Shown: one piece after another, positions 23,705 to 32,239 of the stretch
Position numbering within the stretch: the stretch's first letter is position 1
Layout: each line of letters begins with the position of its first letter
Assembly (NCBI GenBank): GCA_025355465.1
Contig: JANXZO010000066.1
Span: forward strand, 19,864 to 83,863
From: Bacteroidales bacterium
GTDB taxonomy: Bacteria > Bacteroidota > Bacteroidia > Bacteroidales > FEN-979
Direction of reading: 5' to 3'
Length of the DNA: 64,000 bases
The notes under the pieces: generated by a model
What the model was told of the DNA's origin: nothing
Database searches by the model: none
What the model saw: only the letters and a program-made list of their open reading frames with translations
Translations under genes and position numbers: made by a program

Positions 23705-26089
23705 TTACTCTACATGGTGCAGTCTTGCCAGCCCATCGGCAGTATGAAACTTCTCCAGAAATAGTGTCCGTGTTCCGGGATGGTCGGGTGTTGTACAGGG
23801 CCATTGTATTCCCTGATTCTCAATACGTGCCCAGCTTAGTCCGGCCAGATCGGGTGCTGCTTTCGCCAATTCATCGAAAATTTCAGAAGAATTCCAATAT
23901 TCTGGCCAGGGGACCAGATTGAAGGAACCTTCATTCGCCTTGTTTAGTTTTTCCATGCGTGCGGCAATGGCCGAAATGATCTGCCAGTCTCCCCAGGCAT
24001 TACCCGGTGCCTCTACGGCTTTTCTTACCCGCAGAACCCTCCGGTTGCTGCTGGTAAATGTCCCATCCTTCTCCGCAAAACAGGAGGAAGGCAAAATTAC
24101 ATCGGCAAAAGGAGCAGTGTCATTAAAGAAGATATCCTGCAGAACAACAAATTCAAATTTCTTCAGGGACTCCTGCGCAGATTCCCGGTCGGCCGACATT
24201 TTGACAGGATCCTGGCCCAGAATGTAAAGCCCTTTCAGGATCCCCTTCTCGGCGGCATGGAGCATTTCAATGGTTCGTAATCCGGGGGTAATATTCAACT
24301 CTTCCCGGGGGATATTCCAGAGTTTCGAAACCAGTTTACGATTTTCTTCGATATCAACCTCCCGGTAGCCCGGATAATAATACGGAATTGCTCCGGCGTC
24401 GGAAGCCCCCTGCTCGTTGTTCTGGAAGCGCAATGGCTGAATCCCGCTCAACTCACGACCGATCTTGCCGGTTACCAGGCAGAGGTTCATCAAGGCATAG
24501 ATTGCCGAACGGCTTTGTCCGTCAAGCCTGATGTCCATACCGGTTGCAATGAGCGCATCCGGCGCTGAGGCATACATGGTGGCGGCTGCAATGATCTTGT
24601 CTTTCTCAACCCCCGTTATCTTTTCAGTGTATTCCGGAGTAAATTTTTCGATTGAATTTCTGAGCGACATCACCGCCTGCATGCCTCCGTTTATGTTTCG
24701 CCGGATGAACTCCATATGAAACAGGCTGCGGTTAAAGACCACATTCAGGATGCCGTTGATCAGGGCAATTTTTGTTCCCTTCAGCGGGCGAAGATGAAGG
24801 TCGGCATAGCGGTTCATAGGACGTTCCTGTGAATCGATCACGATGATTTTTGCCCCCTTGGCTTTACTTCGTTTGGCAAAGGTGGCCATCACGGGAAGGG
24901 ACTCAACAAGATCGCTGCCCAATACCAGGATGCAGTTTGTCCGCTCGATGGCTTCGAGGGCATTGGTGGCTGCAGCTTCACCAAGGTTGAGCATCATCGG
25001 AACCAGGTTTGTTTCCGGGTAACGCATGGTTGAACAATCAACATTATTGTTGCCAAGCCGGGTTCGCACAAATTTCTGGAACAGATAGTTTTCCTCGTTG
25101 GTACATTTGGCGGAAGCCAGGCCGCCGGTAGCACGCTGGCCATGTTCGGTGCGGATCTCGTTAAACCGGCTGGCAACCAGGTCCAGCGCTTCATCCCATG
25201 AGGCTTCGGTAAATTTTCCGTTACGTTTAATGAGGGGCGTCGTAAGTCGTTCCCCACTGCTGATAAAGCCGTAATTGAACCTTCCTTTGATACAGAGTCT
25301 GCCGTCGTTCGGGAGTTTGTCGTGTACGCCGTTGATGCGGAGCACGGTATTGTCTTTGATGAGCATCTCCACCTGGCAACCTACACCGCAATGTCCGCAA
25401 GTAGTGATAACCTTTTTATCCAGATCATCCAGCCGGATCTTGTCGCGGTTTGGTTTTTCAACCAATGCCCCGGTGGGGCAAAGCTGCACACACTCGCCGC
25501 AGTAGTCGCATTCAGATTTACTCCAATTGCCAAAACCTGCAACAACGTGGGTACCCATGCCACGACCGGTCATGGAGAGTACGTTTTTCCCCTGGATTTC
25601 CGAACAGGCCTTGATACAGCGGAAACAGCGGATACACTTGCCGGCATCATAGGTTAGAAAAGGTGAAGTGTCGTCCTTCCACACGGCGGCATCCAGGTGC
25701 GGAAGCGGTGCGATCCTGCGGTTTGCCTTGTCGGCCAGGCCATAACGAACAATCACATCCCTGAATTCGTCTTCATATGTCCCATCAGAGGAGGAATCAT
25801 AGTCGACCAGCATGTATTCGATAAGGTACCGGCGTGTCTCTTCCAGTTCCGGATCAAATGCTGTCACCTGCATGCCATCTTTTACAGTGGTGGTGCAAGC
25901 AGTAACCAGCCCGGGCGTGTCTTTTATCTTTGTGATACAAAGCCGGCAGGTTCCGGTCGGGGAGAGTTTTTTGAAGTGGCACAAACCGGGAATATCGATG
26001 CCGTTATTTCTGGCAACCTCCAGTAAGTTGGACCCGGCCGGTGCACTGATCTTTTTGCCGTCGATCGTTAATTGAACCAGTTCTGACAT
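23705..26089 (-). CDS. Degenerate formate-dehydrogenase/NuoG-like Fe-S subunit
   Basis: A 794-residue protein collinear with FdhA/FdhF-type subunits. It keeps an N-terminal [2Fe-2S] domain (Cys 37, 48, 51, 65), two ferredoxin-type [4Fe-4S] sites (Cys 152/155/158/162 and 194/197/200/204) and the MopB [4Fe-4S] site (Cys 231, 234, 238, 266). Three expected features are missing. The His-Cys3 cluster region after residue 88 reads YMLVDYDSSSDGTYEDEF. The catalytic CAR(C/U)H segment reads CSTMRYP, putting Tyr357 and Pro358 where Cys/Sec and His should be. The protein also ends at GLARLHHVE, where FdhF continues into its C-terminal molybdopterin domain. Last gene of the NuoE-NuoF operon. Formate oxidation is unlikely. 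Confidence 0.8.
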   Translation of the reverse strand: MSELVQLTIDGKKISAPAGSNLLEVARNNGIDIPGLCHFKKLSPTGTCRLCITKIKDTPGLVTACTTTVKDGMQVTAFDPELEETRRYLIEYMLVDYDSSSDGTYEDEFRDVIVRYGLADKANRRIAPLPHLDAAVWKDDTSPFLTYDAGKCIRCFRCIKACSEIQGKNVLSMTGRGMGTHVVAGFGNWSKSECDYCGECVQLCPTGALVEKPNRDKIRLDDLDKKVITTCGHCGVGCQVEMLIKDNTVLRINGVHDKLPNDGRLCIKGRFNYGFISSGERLTTPLIKRNGKFTEASWDEALDLVASRFNEIRTEHGQRATGGLASAKCTNEENYLFQKFVRTRLGNNNVDCSTMRYPETNLVPMMLNLGEAAATNALEAIERTNCILVLGSDLVESLPVMATFAKRSKAKGAKIIVIDSQERPMNRYADLHLRPLKGTKIALINGILNVVFNRSLFHMEFIRRNINGGMQAVMSLRNSIEKFTPEYTEKITGVEKDKIIAAATMYASAPDALIATGMDIRLDGQSRSAIYALMNLCLVTGKIGRELSGIQPLRFQNNEQGASDAGAIPYYYPGYREVDIEENRKLVSKLWNIPREELNITPGLRTIEMLHAAEKGILKGLYILGQDPVKMSADRESAQESLKKFEFVVLQDIFFNDTAPFADVILPSSCFAEKDGTFTSSNRRVLRVRKAVEAPGNAWGDWQIISAIAARMEKLNKANEGSFNLVPWPEYWNSSEIFDELAKAAPDLAGLSWARIENQGIQWPCTTPDHPGTRTLFLEKFHTADGLARLHHVE

Positions 26090-26111
26090 GCTCGTGTAGT
26101 ATGTTGTTGTT

Positions 26112-27356
26112 TTAAAAGTCTTTTCTGAAGTATTTTATTGCGCTTTCCAGCGGAAGAAGGGGTGACTGACCTACAGCGCAAAGTGATGTAGCGGCCATCA
26201 TTCTGGCTTGTTTCAACATCTCATCGAGCAGTGCATCTTTATCTGCCCCTTCCGCTTTTACCTTATCGGCCATCTTTTTAAGTTGCGTGGTTCCCACCCG
26301 GCAGGGCACACATTTTCCGCATGAGTTGGTTCTGAAGAAGCTAAGCAGGGAAGAGACCGTATCGGCCAGGTTTCGTTCGTCGTTGTAAACGATCACTGCG
26401 CCGGCTCCGAGGTGAAACCCTTTTTCACGCATGGCATCGTAGCATAGCGGCGTATCGAGGTATTCTTCCGGTATAAAGGTTCCGGCGGCACCTCCAAGCA
26501 ATGCACCCTTGAATTTTTTTTCCTCCTTCATCCCCCCGGCAAGATCCTCAATCAGCACACGGAGCGGCGTCCCCATCGTGACTTCAAAAAAGCCGGGGTT
26601 TTTCACGTCGCCTGTAACGGTGAATATTTTTGTGCCTTTGGAGGTGGCTGTTCCCATGGAAGCGTACCATTCACCTCCGTTAAGAATGATGGATTGAAGA
26701 TGCGCCAGCGTCTCCACATTGTTGATAAGGGTAGGTTTATTGAATAAGCCTCTCTCCATCGGGAGTGGTGGTTTTACCCGTGGTGTGCCCCGCTTGCCTT
26801 CAATGGTTTCGAGCATTGAAAAACCGTCGCCACTCAGGTAGGAGCCCGCCCCGGGTTTTACCTCAATTTCCATGGAAAACTCCGATCCGGCGATGTTTTT
26901 ACCCAGGTAACCCTTGTTCCTCGCATCTTTGATGGCCTTCCGGATCAGCGAAATGGCTTTGCTGTATTCTCCACGGATGTAAATATACCCTTTGCTCGCG
27001 CCAATGGCATAGGCACCGATCACCATCCCTTCGATGAGCAGGTGCGGGTCGTTTTCCATGATGATCCGGTCTTTGAATGTCCCGGGTTCGCTTTCATCAC
27101 CGTTGCAGACGATGTACCGCTGAACATTCCATTTGGTTGTCTCACCGGTTGACCGGCTTTTCTGGGCAGCAGAGAATCCGCTTCCCCCGCGACCCCGCAA
27201 ACCGGAACGGGAAATTTCTTCGACTACCCGCACCGGCTCCATGTCGAGGGCTTTCACAAGAGCTTCATAGCCTCCATGGGCAATATATTCGTCGATGCTC
27301 TCAGGGTTGATCTTGCCCAGATGTTTAAGGGCTATCCGGTGTTCTGTTGCTTTCAT
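26112..27356 (-). CDS. NuoF-like flavoprotein subunit with altered nucleotide site
   Basis: A 414-residue relative of NuoF/HydB. FMN-site residues are present (SGLRGRGGSGFSAAQKS, NGDESEPGTFKDR), as is the N3-type [4Fe-4S] motif (Cys 346, 349, 352, 393 in NSCGKCVPCRVG and SLCAVGQS). The highly conserved GAGAYxCGEETAL loop reads GAGSYLSGDGFSML (residues 169-182), so the acidic pair near the pyridine nucleotide is lost. There is no C-terminal ferredoxin extension of the bifurcating HydB type. It lies between the nuoE-like gene (2-base gap) and the FdhA-like gene (22-base gap). It should form an electron-transfer module; its nucleotide substrate is uncertain. Confidence 0.85.
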   Translation of the reverse strand: MKATEHRIALKHLGKINPESIDEYIAHGGYEALVKALDMEPVRVVEEISRSGLRGRGGSGFSAAQKSRSTGETTKWNVQRYIVCNGDESEPGTFKDRIIMENDPHLLIEGMVIGAYAIGASKGYIYIRGEYSKAISLIRKAIKDARNKGYLGKNIAGSEFSMEIEVKPGAGSYLSGDGFSMLETIEGKRGTPRVKPPLPMERGLFNKPTLINNVETLAHLQSIILNGGEWYASMGTATSKGTKIFTVTGDVKNPGFFEVTMGTPLRVLIEDLAGGMKEEKKFKGALLGGAAGTFIPEEYLDTPLCYDAMREKGFHLGAGAVIVYNDERNLADTVSSLLSFFRTNSCGKCVPCRVGTTQLKKMADKVKAEGADKDALLDEMLKQARMMAATSLCAVGQSPLLPLESAIKYFRKDF

Positions 27357-27358
27357 GG

Positions 27359-27808
27359 CTAATTATATTCGCTGAGTATTTCGGGCAGTATTTCAGGTTT
27401 CAGGTCACCATAAACATCTTCATTGACCATCATCACCGGTGATTTATCGCAATGTCCAAGGCAGATCGTATATTCAAGGGTGAACCGGCCATCTGCCGTG
27501 GTTTCTCCTGCACCTATTCCAAGGTCTTTCTTCAGTGTCTCTTCGATCCGGTTTCCTTTTTCAAGTTCGCAAACCGGCGATTTGCAGATGCGGATAATAT
27601 ACCTGCCGCGCGGTTTCAGACTGAACATGGAGTAAAAGGTAACAACTCCATAAACCTGACTGTGCGTCATATTCAGGTAGGAAGCTACCGCGCGAAGATC
27701 TTCTTCTTCGAGGTAATGCTGCGGATGGTTATTCTGCAGTTCATGCAGGATAAGTATCAGGTTATCTGCGTTGGGTGCGAATTTATGAATCAGCTGTGTT
27801 TTGTCCAT
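27359..27808 (-). CDS. NuoE-like [2Fe-2S] subunit
   Basis: A 149-residue thioredoxin-fold ferredoxin of the NuoE/HydC family. The N-terminal helical part (HELQNNHPQHYLEEEDLRAV) precedes the [2Fe-2S] ligands: CKSPVCELEKG (two Cys) and TICLGHCDKSPVMMV (two Cys). The canonical pattern is C-x4-C then C-x3-C; here the first pair is spaced C-x4-C and the second C-x3-C, so the cluster should be intact. First gene of the operon with NuoF-like and FdhA-like subunits. It would wire the flavin to the other clusters. Confidence 0.88.
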   Translation of the reverse strand: MDKTQLIHKFAPNADNLILILHELQNNHPQHYLEEEDLRAVASYLNMTHSQVYGVVTFYSMFSLKPRGRYIIRICKSPVCELEKGNRIEETLKKDLGIGAGETTADGRFTLEYTICLGHCDKSPVMMVNEDVYGDLKPEILPEILSEYN

Positions 27809-27860
27809 CGTGATGCCTTATTAATCTGTTCAAATGATGGCTTAAAGGTACTAAAAATAG

Positions 27861-27895
27861 AAATAAAAATCGTATTCCCCGCAATGTAAGGGAAT
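27861..27895 (-). terminator. Possible intrinsic terminator after ftsZ-yqeY
   Basis: On the minus strand GATTCCC and GGGAAT can pair (6 bp, 10-base loop) and are followed by a U-rich run (ACGATTTTTATTT). It lies between the yqeY stop and the nuoE-like start and would separate the two operons. The stem is short. Confidence 0.4.
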
Positions 27896-27929
27896 CGGAA
27901 TTGGAAAATGAGGGACAGAAATTGGGAGA

Positions 27930-28385
27930 TCAGGGGGAGAGCAGTTTCCTGACGATCTCTGAGATCATTTTGTTGTCGGCTTTACCAGCCAGTTCTTTGG
28001 ATGCCAGACCCATGACTTTTCCCATGTCTTTCATGGAGGTGGCGCCGGTTTGGGTAATTATCCGGCCGATGAAGGCAGTCACCTGGTCGGCAGGCATTTG
28101 CTGAGGGAGATATTTCTCAATGATCATGGCATCGGCTAACTCCTTGGCCGACAAATCCTGTCTACCGGCTCCTGCATAAATATCGGCCGATTCGCGGCGT
28201 TGCTTAACCAGTTTCTGAAGGATCTTCAATGCGGTTTCCTCCGACATGTCGCCGGAGGTTCCCTCTTTGGTTTTTTCGAGAAGAATGGCTGCTTTTATTG
28301 CCCGCAGCGCTTCAAGTTTTTCTGCATCGCGCGCCAGCATTGCAGACTTGATATCATCGTTGATAAGTTTTTCCAGGTCCATCAA
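27930..28385 (-). CDS. GatB/YqeY domain protein
   Basis: A 151-residue soluble protein of the YqeY family (LINDDIKSAMLARDAEKLEA, then a KKRRESADIYAGAGRQDLS-like helix and YLPQQM). It corresponds to the C-terminal tRNA-contacting domain of GatB, expressed alone; the cellular role is not settled. It overlaps ftsZ by 4 bases, an arrangement that places it at the end of the dcw transcript. Confidence 0.9.
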   Translation of the reverse strand: MMDLEKLINDDIKSAMLARDAEKLEALRAIKAAILLEKTKEGTSGDMSEETALKILQKLVKQRRESADIYAGAGRQDLSAKELADAMIIEKYLPQQMPADQVTAFIGRIITQTGATSMKDMGKVMGLASKELAGKADNKMISEIVRKLLSP

Positions 28386-30004
28386 TCTACATTTTTGTGC
28401 AGAAAGGAATTTTCGCTGCGAATTTCGACTGACTTATCGGCATTTTCTGAGAGCATGAAACGAGCTACCTGTGATTCGGAAGAGGGGGCCACATCATTGA
28501 GCTCTACATTTCTTCTTTTGTAAGCAGGAACACTTTCCAGTTCGTACAGGTTGTTCTCGATGGGTTGATGCGATTTGAGTTTTTCGCTGAGGGCACGCAG
28601 CTTGTTTACGCGTTCCGTGGCTTTACGGTTGAAATCGCTGTAGTCGTGCTCTGCTGGTTTCTGCGGAACAGCAACAGGTTCAGGAGTGTACAACAGGTGG
28701 GGAACATTCTCCTCCAGCTGGTCGGCCGGCTGAAATTCATGCACCAGCGTTTCGGCCGGCTCCTGCCGTGTTTCCTGCTCCAGTGGTTCGAAAGTGAATT
28801 CTACGGTCCGCGATATTTCCTGTTCTTCGGCAACCGGTGCAGGATCGAATGAAACCGGTTCCGGCCTCGGGGCGATATATTGTACCTCCTCTTTCAACTC
28901 CACGCCGGGTAAAGTTTCCGGTTCCGGCTGAATGACGCGTTTTTCCAGTTTCGGACCAACCGAATCCTTTGAATAGAGCGGGTGTACCATCACGTCTATT
29001 GGTTTGGTCGGATCCTTCTGTTTGTGGTCTTCGTCAAACCCTGTGGCAATAATGGTTACGCTGATCTTATCGTCGAGCGACTCATCAAAACCATTGCCCC
29101 AGATCACCTCGCCGGTGGATTTGGTCTTGCCCTGGATGTAATCGGTGATCTCGGTAACTTCATCCATGGTAATTTCATCCTTACCGGAGGCAATATATAA
29201 GAGCAGATTTCCTGCACCTTCAATGTCGTTGTTGTCCAGCAAAGGAGAATTCAGCGCCTCTTCAACAGCCATCTGGGCACGGTTGGGCCCACTGGCAACA
29301 CCTGTTCCCATGATGGCCACGCCACTGTGTTTCATGACGGTTTTAACATCTTCAAAATCTACATTGATATAACCTGCCACGGTGATGATCTCTGCAATGC
29401 CTTTGGCCGCGGTGGTAAGGACATTGTCGGCCCGTTTAAAGGCTTCGGATAATGGGAGGTCACCGCAAAGCAAACGCAGTTTATCGTTGCTGATGATGAG
29501 CAGCGCATCCACATTCTGTTTCATCTGTTTTATCCCTTCGTCGGCACTGAGGCGACGTTTTCGACCTTCAAAAGAAAATGGGATCGTGACGATGCCCACG
29601 GTAAGAATCTCCATCTCCCTGGCAATCTGAGCAATAACCGGTGCTGCCCCGGTCCCGGTACCACCCCCAAGACCGGCGGTGATAAACAGCATTTTCGTTC
29701 CTTTTTCGAGAACCGCACGGATGTCATCGGCATTTTCAAGGGCCGCATTTCTTCCAACCGAAGGGGCCGCGCCGGCTCCAAGTCCGCTGGTGAGATTCGC
29801 TCCAAGCTGAATGCGGGTAGGCACCGGGCTCGTCTCCATGGCCTGAGCATCCGTATTGCAGATAATAAAGTCAACACCTTTGATCCCCTGACGGAACATA
29901 TGGTTAACTGCGTTGCTTCCACCACCGCCAACACCAATAACTTTTATGATAGAAGATTGGTTCTTAGGCAGATCAAATTTTAACATGTCGGGCATGATGG
30001 TCAT
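28382..30004 (-). CDS. ftsZ: Cell division GTPase FtsZ
   Basis: Tubulin-like GTPase forming the Z ring. The 540-residue protein has IKVIGVGGGGSNAVNHM, the tubulin signature GLGGGTGTGAAPVIAQ, and the T7-loop region through ITVAGYINVDFEDV. The globular core ends near residue 320 and is followed by a long Glu/Pro-rich linker (about 320-480) and a basic C-terminal segment, longer than in E. coli but usual in Bacteroidota. The start at 30004 gives two extra Met options at 29995 and 29986. It lies 91 bases after ftsA and overlaps yqeY by 4 bases. Confidence 0.97.
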   Translation of the reverse strand: MTIMPDMLKFDLPKNQSSIIKVIGVGGGGSNAVNHMFRQGIKGVDFIICNTDAQAMETSPVPTRIQLGANLTSGLGAGAAPSVGRNAALENADDIRAVLEKGTKMLFITAGLGGGTGTGAAPVIAQIAREMEILTVGIVTIPFSFEGRKRRLSADEGIKQMKQNVDALLIISNDKLRLLCGDLPLSEAFKRADNVLTTAAKGIAEIITVAGYINVDFEDVKTVMKHSGVAIMGTGVASGPNRAQMAVEEALNSPLLDNNDIEGAGNLLLYIASGKDEITMDEVTEITDYIQGKTKSTGEVIWGNGFDESLDDKISVTIIATGFDEDHKQKDPTKPIDVMVHPLYSKDSVGPKLEKRVIQPEPETLPGVELKEEVQYIAPRPEPVSFDPAPVAEEQEISRTVEFTFEPLEQETRQEPAETLVHEFQPADQLEENVPHLLYTPEPVAVPQKPAEHDYSDFNRKATERVNKLRALSEKLKSHQPIENNLYELESVPAYKRRNVELNDVAPSSESQVARFMLSENADKSVEIRSENSFLHKNVD

Positions 30005-30095
30005 GGTTTGGTTCGTTTAAAATTATTAAGAAAGGGGTCAATAAAAATAGGTTGTCCGGATATTTATTAACAGATTGATTGTTAATAGCGGAATA

Positions 30096-31430
30096 TTATT
30101 CAATATCCTCTTCAAAAAGATTACGGATTTTGTCCATAAACCGCTGTGAGATTGATTTTCCGTCACCATCCGGGGCGGATACTTTTACTTTTTTCTCCTT
30201 TTTTTTCTTTCCTTCAGGCTGTTTGGGCTCCTCGGCAACGGGCGGTGTCTGAAGCGCTATTTTTCCGGCCTCCCTGTCGTAACGTTCGATCCCTTCAATT
30301 ACAAGGCCGATACCGGTTGCATACATCGGGCTGGCCATCTCCTCCGTTACGTCGCTTGCCAGGTGTTCATTCGGATAACCAATACGGGTATCCAGTCCGG
30401 TCATGAACTCGGTGAGCTGGGCCAGATGTTTCAGATGTGCACCACCTCCGGTAAGTACGATGCCGCCGATCAGTTTCTTCTCGTAGCCGGAATTTCTGAT
30501 CTCATAATATACATGTTCGATAATCTCCTCCATCCGTGCCTGGATGATCGAAGCCAGGTTTCGCAGGCTGATCTCCTTGGGGGCCCGGCCACGCAGGCCC
30601 GGGATGGCAACAATCTCCTCTTCACGATTCTCCCTGGCCAAGGCCGACCCGAACTTGATTTTGAGCTCCTCCGCATGTTTCTTGATAATGGAACAGCCCT
30701 CTTTGATGTCCTCAGTGATGATCTCACCGCCAAGCGGGATTACCGCCGTGTGGCGGATGATGCCGGCATGAAAAATGGCGATGTCGGACGTTCCTCCACC
30801 AATATCGACCAGTACCACGCCGGCCTCTTTCTCCTCTTCACTCACAACGGATTCGGCCGAGGCGATAGGCTCAAGAATGAGTTCAACAACCTCAAGCCCT
30901 GCCCGGCGGACACACTTGTATATGTTTTTTGCAGCTGCAGTCTGACCAATAATAATGTGAAAATTTGCCTCCAGCGAACTGCCTATCATCCCTTTCGGGG
31001 TATGGATACCATGCTCGCCATCAATGCTGAACTCCTGGGGTATCACATCGAGTATCTCTTCGCCGGGATTCATGTTGAGATTATACATGCTGTTGCATAA
31101 CTTGTCGATGTCCTCCTGGCTGATCTCAATTTCGCTGTCCTCGCGGATCATACTCCCACGATGCTGCAGGCTCTTGATATGTTGTCCGGCAATGCCCACA
31201 TTCACATATTTTATGTCCACCCCTGATTTGGCGGAAGCTTCGGCAATTGCCTCCTTGATGGATTGAACCGTGTTGTCGATGTTGGCAACCACACCCCGCT
31301 TTACGCCGATAGACGGGACTTTTCCATAACCGAGGATCTCTATTTTTCCATGTTCGTTCCTTTGTCCTACAATGACTGCAATTTTGGTCGTGCCGATGTC
31401 GAGACCTACGATGATACCTGAGTTTTTCAT
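30096..31430 (-). CDS. ftsA: Cell division protein FtsA
   Basis: Actin-like membrane tether for FtsZ. 444 residues from MKNSGIIVGLDIGTTKIAVI (phosphate 1 loop), with VLVDIGGGTSDIAIF (phosphate 2) and GGIVLTGGGAHLKHL (adenosine site), and a C-terminal basic/amphipathic tail (SQRFMDKIRNLFEED). The ORF-track start at 31451 would overlap ftsQ; the ATG at 31430 leaves a 5-base gap and begins at the conserved domain. Confidence 0.96.
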   Translation of the reverse strand: MKNSGIIVGLDIGTTKIAVIVGQRNEHGKIEILGYGKVPSIGVKRGVVANIDNTVQSIKEAIAEASAKSGVDIKYVNVGIAGQHIKSLQHRGSMIREDSEIEISQEDIDKLCNSMYNLNMNPGEEILDVIPQEFSIDGEHGIHTPKGMIGSSLEANFHIIIGQTAAAKNIYKCVRRAGLEVVELILEPIASAESVVSEEEKEAGVVLVDIGGGTSDIAIFHAGIIRHTAVIPLGGEIITEDIKEGCSIIKKHAEELKIKFGSALARENREEEIVAIPGLRGRAPKEISLRNLASIIQARMEEIIEHVYYEIRNSGYEKKLIGGIVLTGGGAHLKHLAQLTEFMTGLDTRIGYPNEHLASDVTEEMASPMYATGIGLVIEGIERYDREAGKIALQTPPVAEEPKQPEGKKKKEKKVKVSAPDGDGKSISQRFMDKIRNLFEEDIE

Positions 31431-31435
31431 ATCTT

Positions 31436-32239
31436 TTACTGTTTTGAGCAAATCACTTGATTCTTGAATTTTATGTTGATGATACTATACTTATCCCACC
31501 CTATTTTATTTAACCCGTACCTGTAAAATGCATACAGTTTCCGGAATTTTTCATCCAGGTCGTGTGCGTCACCCAACAAAATCACATGATTCCCGATTCG
31601 CGGGATCAGTTCAAATTCTCTTTGCGGGTTGACGTAGATCTGATCGACCTGCGCTTTCAGGAATTTATCGTGGGAGATATACATGGCAAGCTTGTAAAGA
31701 TTGGTCATCATCGAATCAATATAGATGGAGTCGGCCAGCGCCATGATATTCACCCTATAATTGGGAGTTTTAAGGTACGAATCCTCGATGAATCCATTAA
31801 CAACCAGAACTCTGGCTGAGAAATTCGGATTTACCGGGAGCAGGGCACCGGAGCCATCCAGGTAAAAACTTTCCAGGTTTTTGTTGATCACGCGGAGAAT
31901 GGGTTCGCGCTGGCGGATATCCACAAAAAGTACCCCCTCATTGTTCTCATAAACTGAAACCTTGGCGATATAGGCTTGTTTTCTGATGGAATTTTCTATT
32001 GCCCCGGTATTGATATAACCGAGGGGTTTTCCTTTAAGCATCCCGGCCGTTTTGAGGATGATGGAGTCGATGTCGGTTTTACTGACCAGCACATCCGCAT
32101 TTCCGTAATCGATGACAACATTGACCTTCCTGCAGGGCCGGTCATATTGCTCCACCTCCACAAAACTCAGGAGTACGCAAGCACCGGAAATGAGCAGGAC
32201 CCACATGACGACCGTCAGTATTTTTAACATTTTCTTCAT
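31436..32239 (-). CDS. ftsQ: Cell division protein FtsQ/DivIB-like
   Basis: A 267-residue single-pass membrane protein: an N-terminal membrane segment (LTVVMWVLLISGACVLLSF) and a periplasmic part with a POTRA-like region and a beta-rich domain. Sequence conservation to E. coli FtsQ is low, as usual in this phylum. Position between murC (adjacent, no gap) and ftsA (5 bases) in the dcw cluster is the strongest support. It recruits later divisome proteins. Confidence 0.88.
   Translation of the reverse strand: MKKMLKILTVVMWVLLISGACVLLSFVEVEQYDRPCRKVNVVIDYGNADVLVSKTDIDSIILKTAGMLKGKPLGYINTGAIENSIRKQAYIAKVSVYENNEGVLFVDIRQREPILRVINKNLESFYLDGSGALLPVNPNFSARVLVVNGFIEDSYLKTPNYRVNIMALADSIYIDSMMTNLYKLAMYISHDKFLKAQVDQIYVNPQREFELIPRIGNHVILLGDAHDLDEKFRKLYAFYRYGLNKIGWDKYSIINIKFKNQVICSKQ

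Noticed and set aside
23705-27808. A standard NAD-dependent formate dehydrogenase or bifurcating hydrogenase
   Set aside because: The catalytic residue and C-terminal domain of an FDH are missing and there is no H-cluster motif of an [FeFe] hydrogenase.
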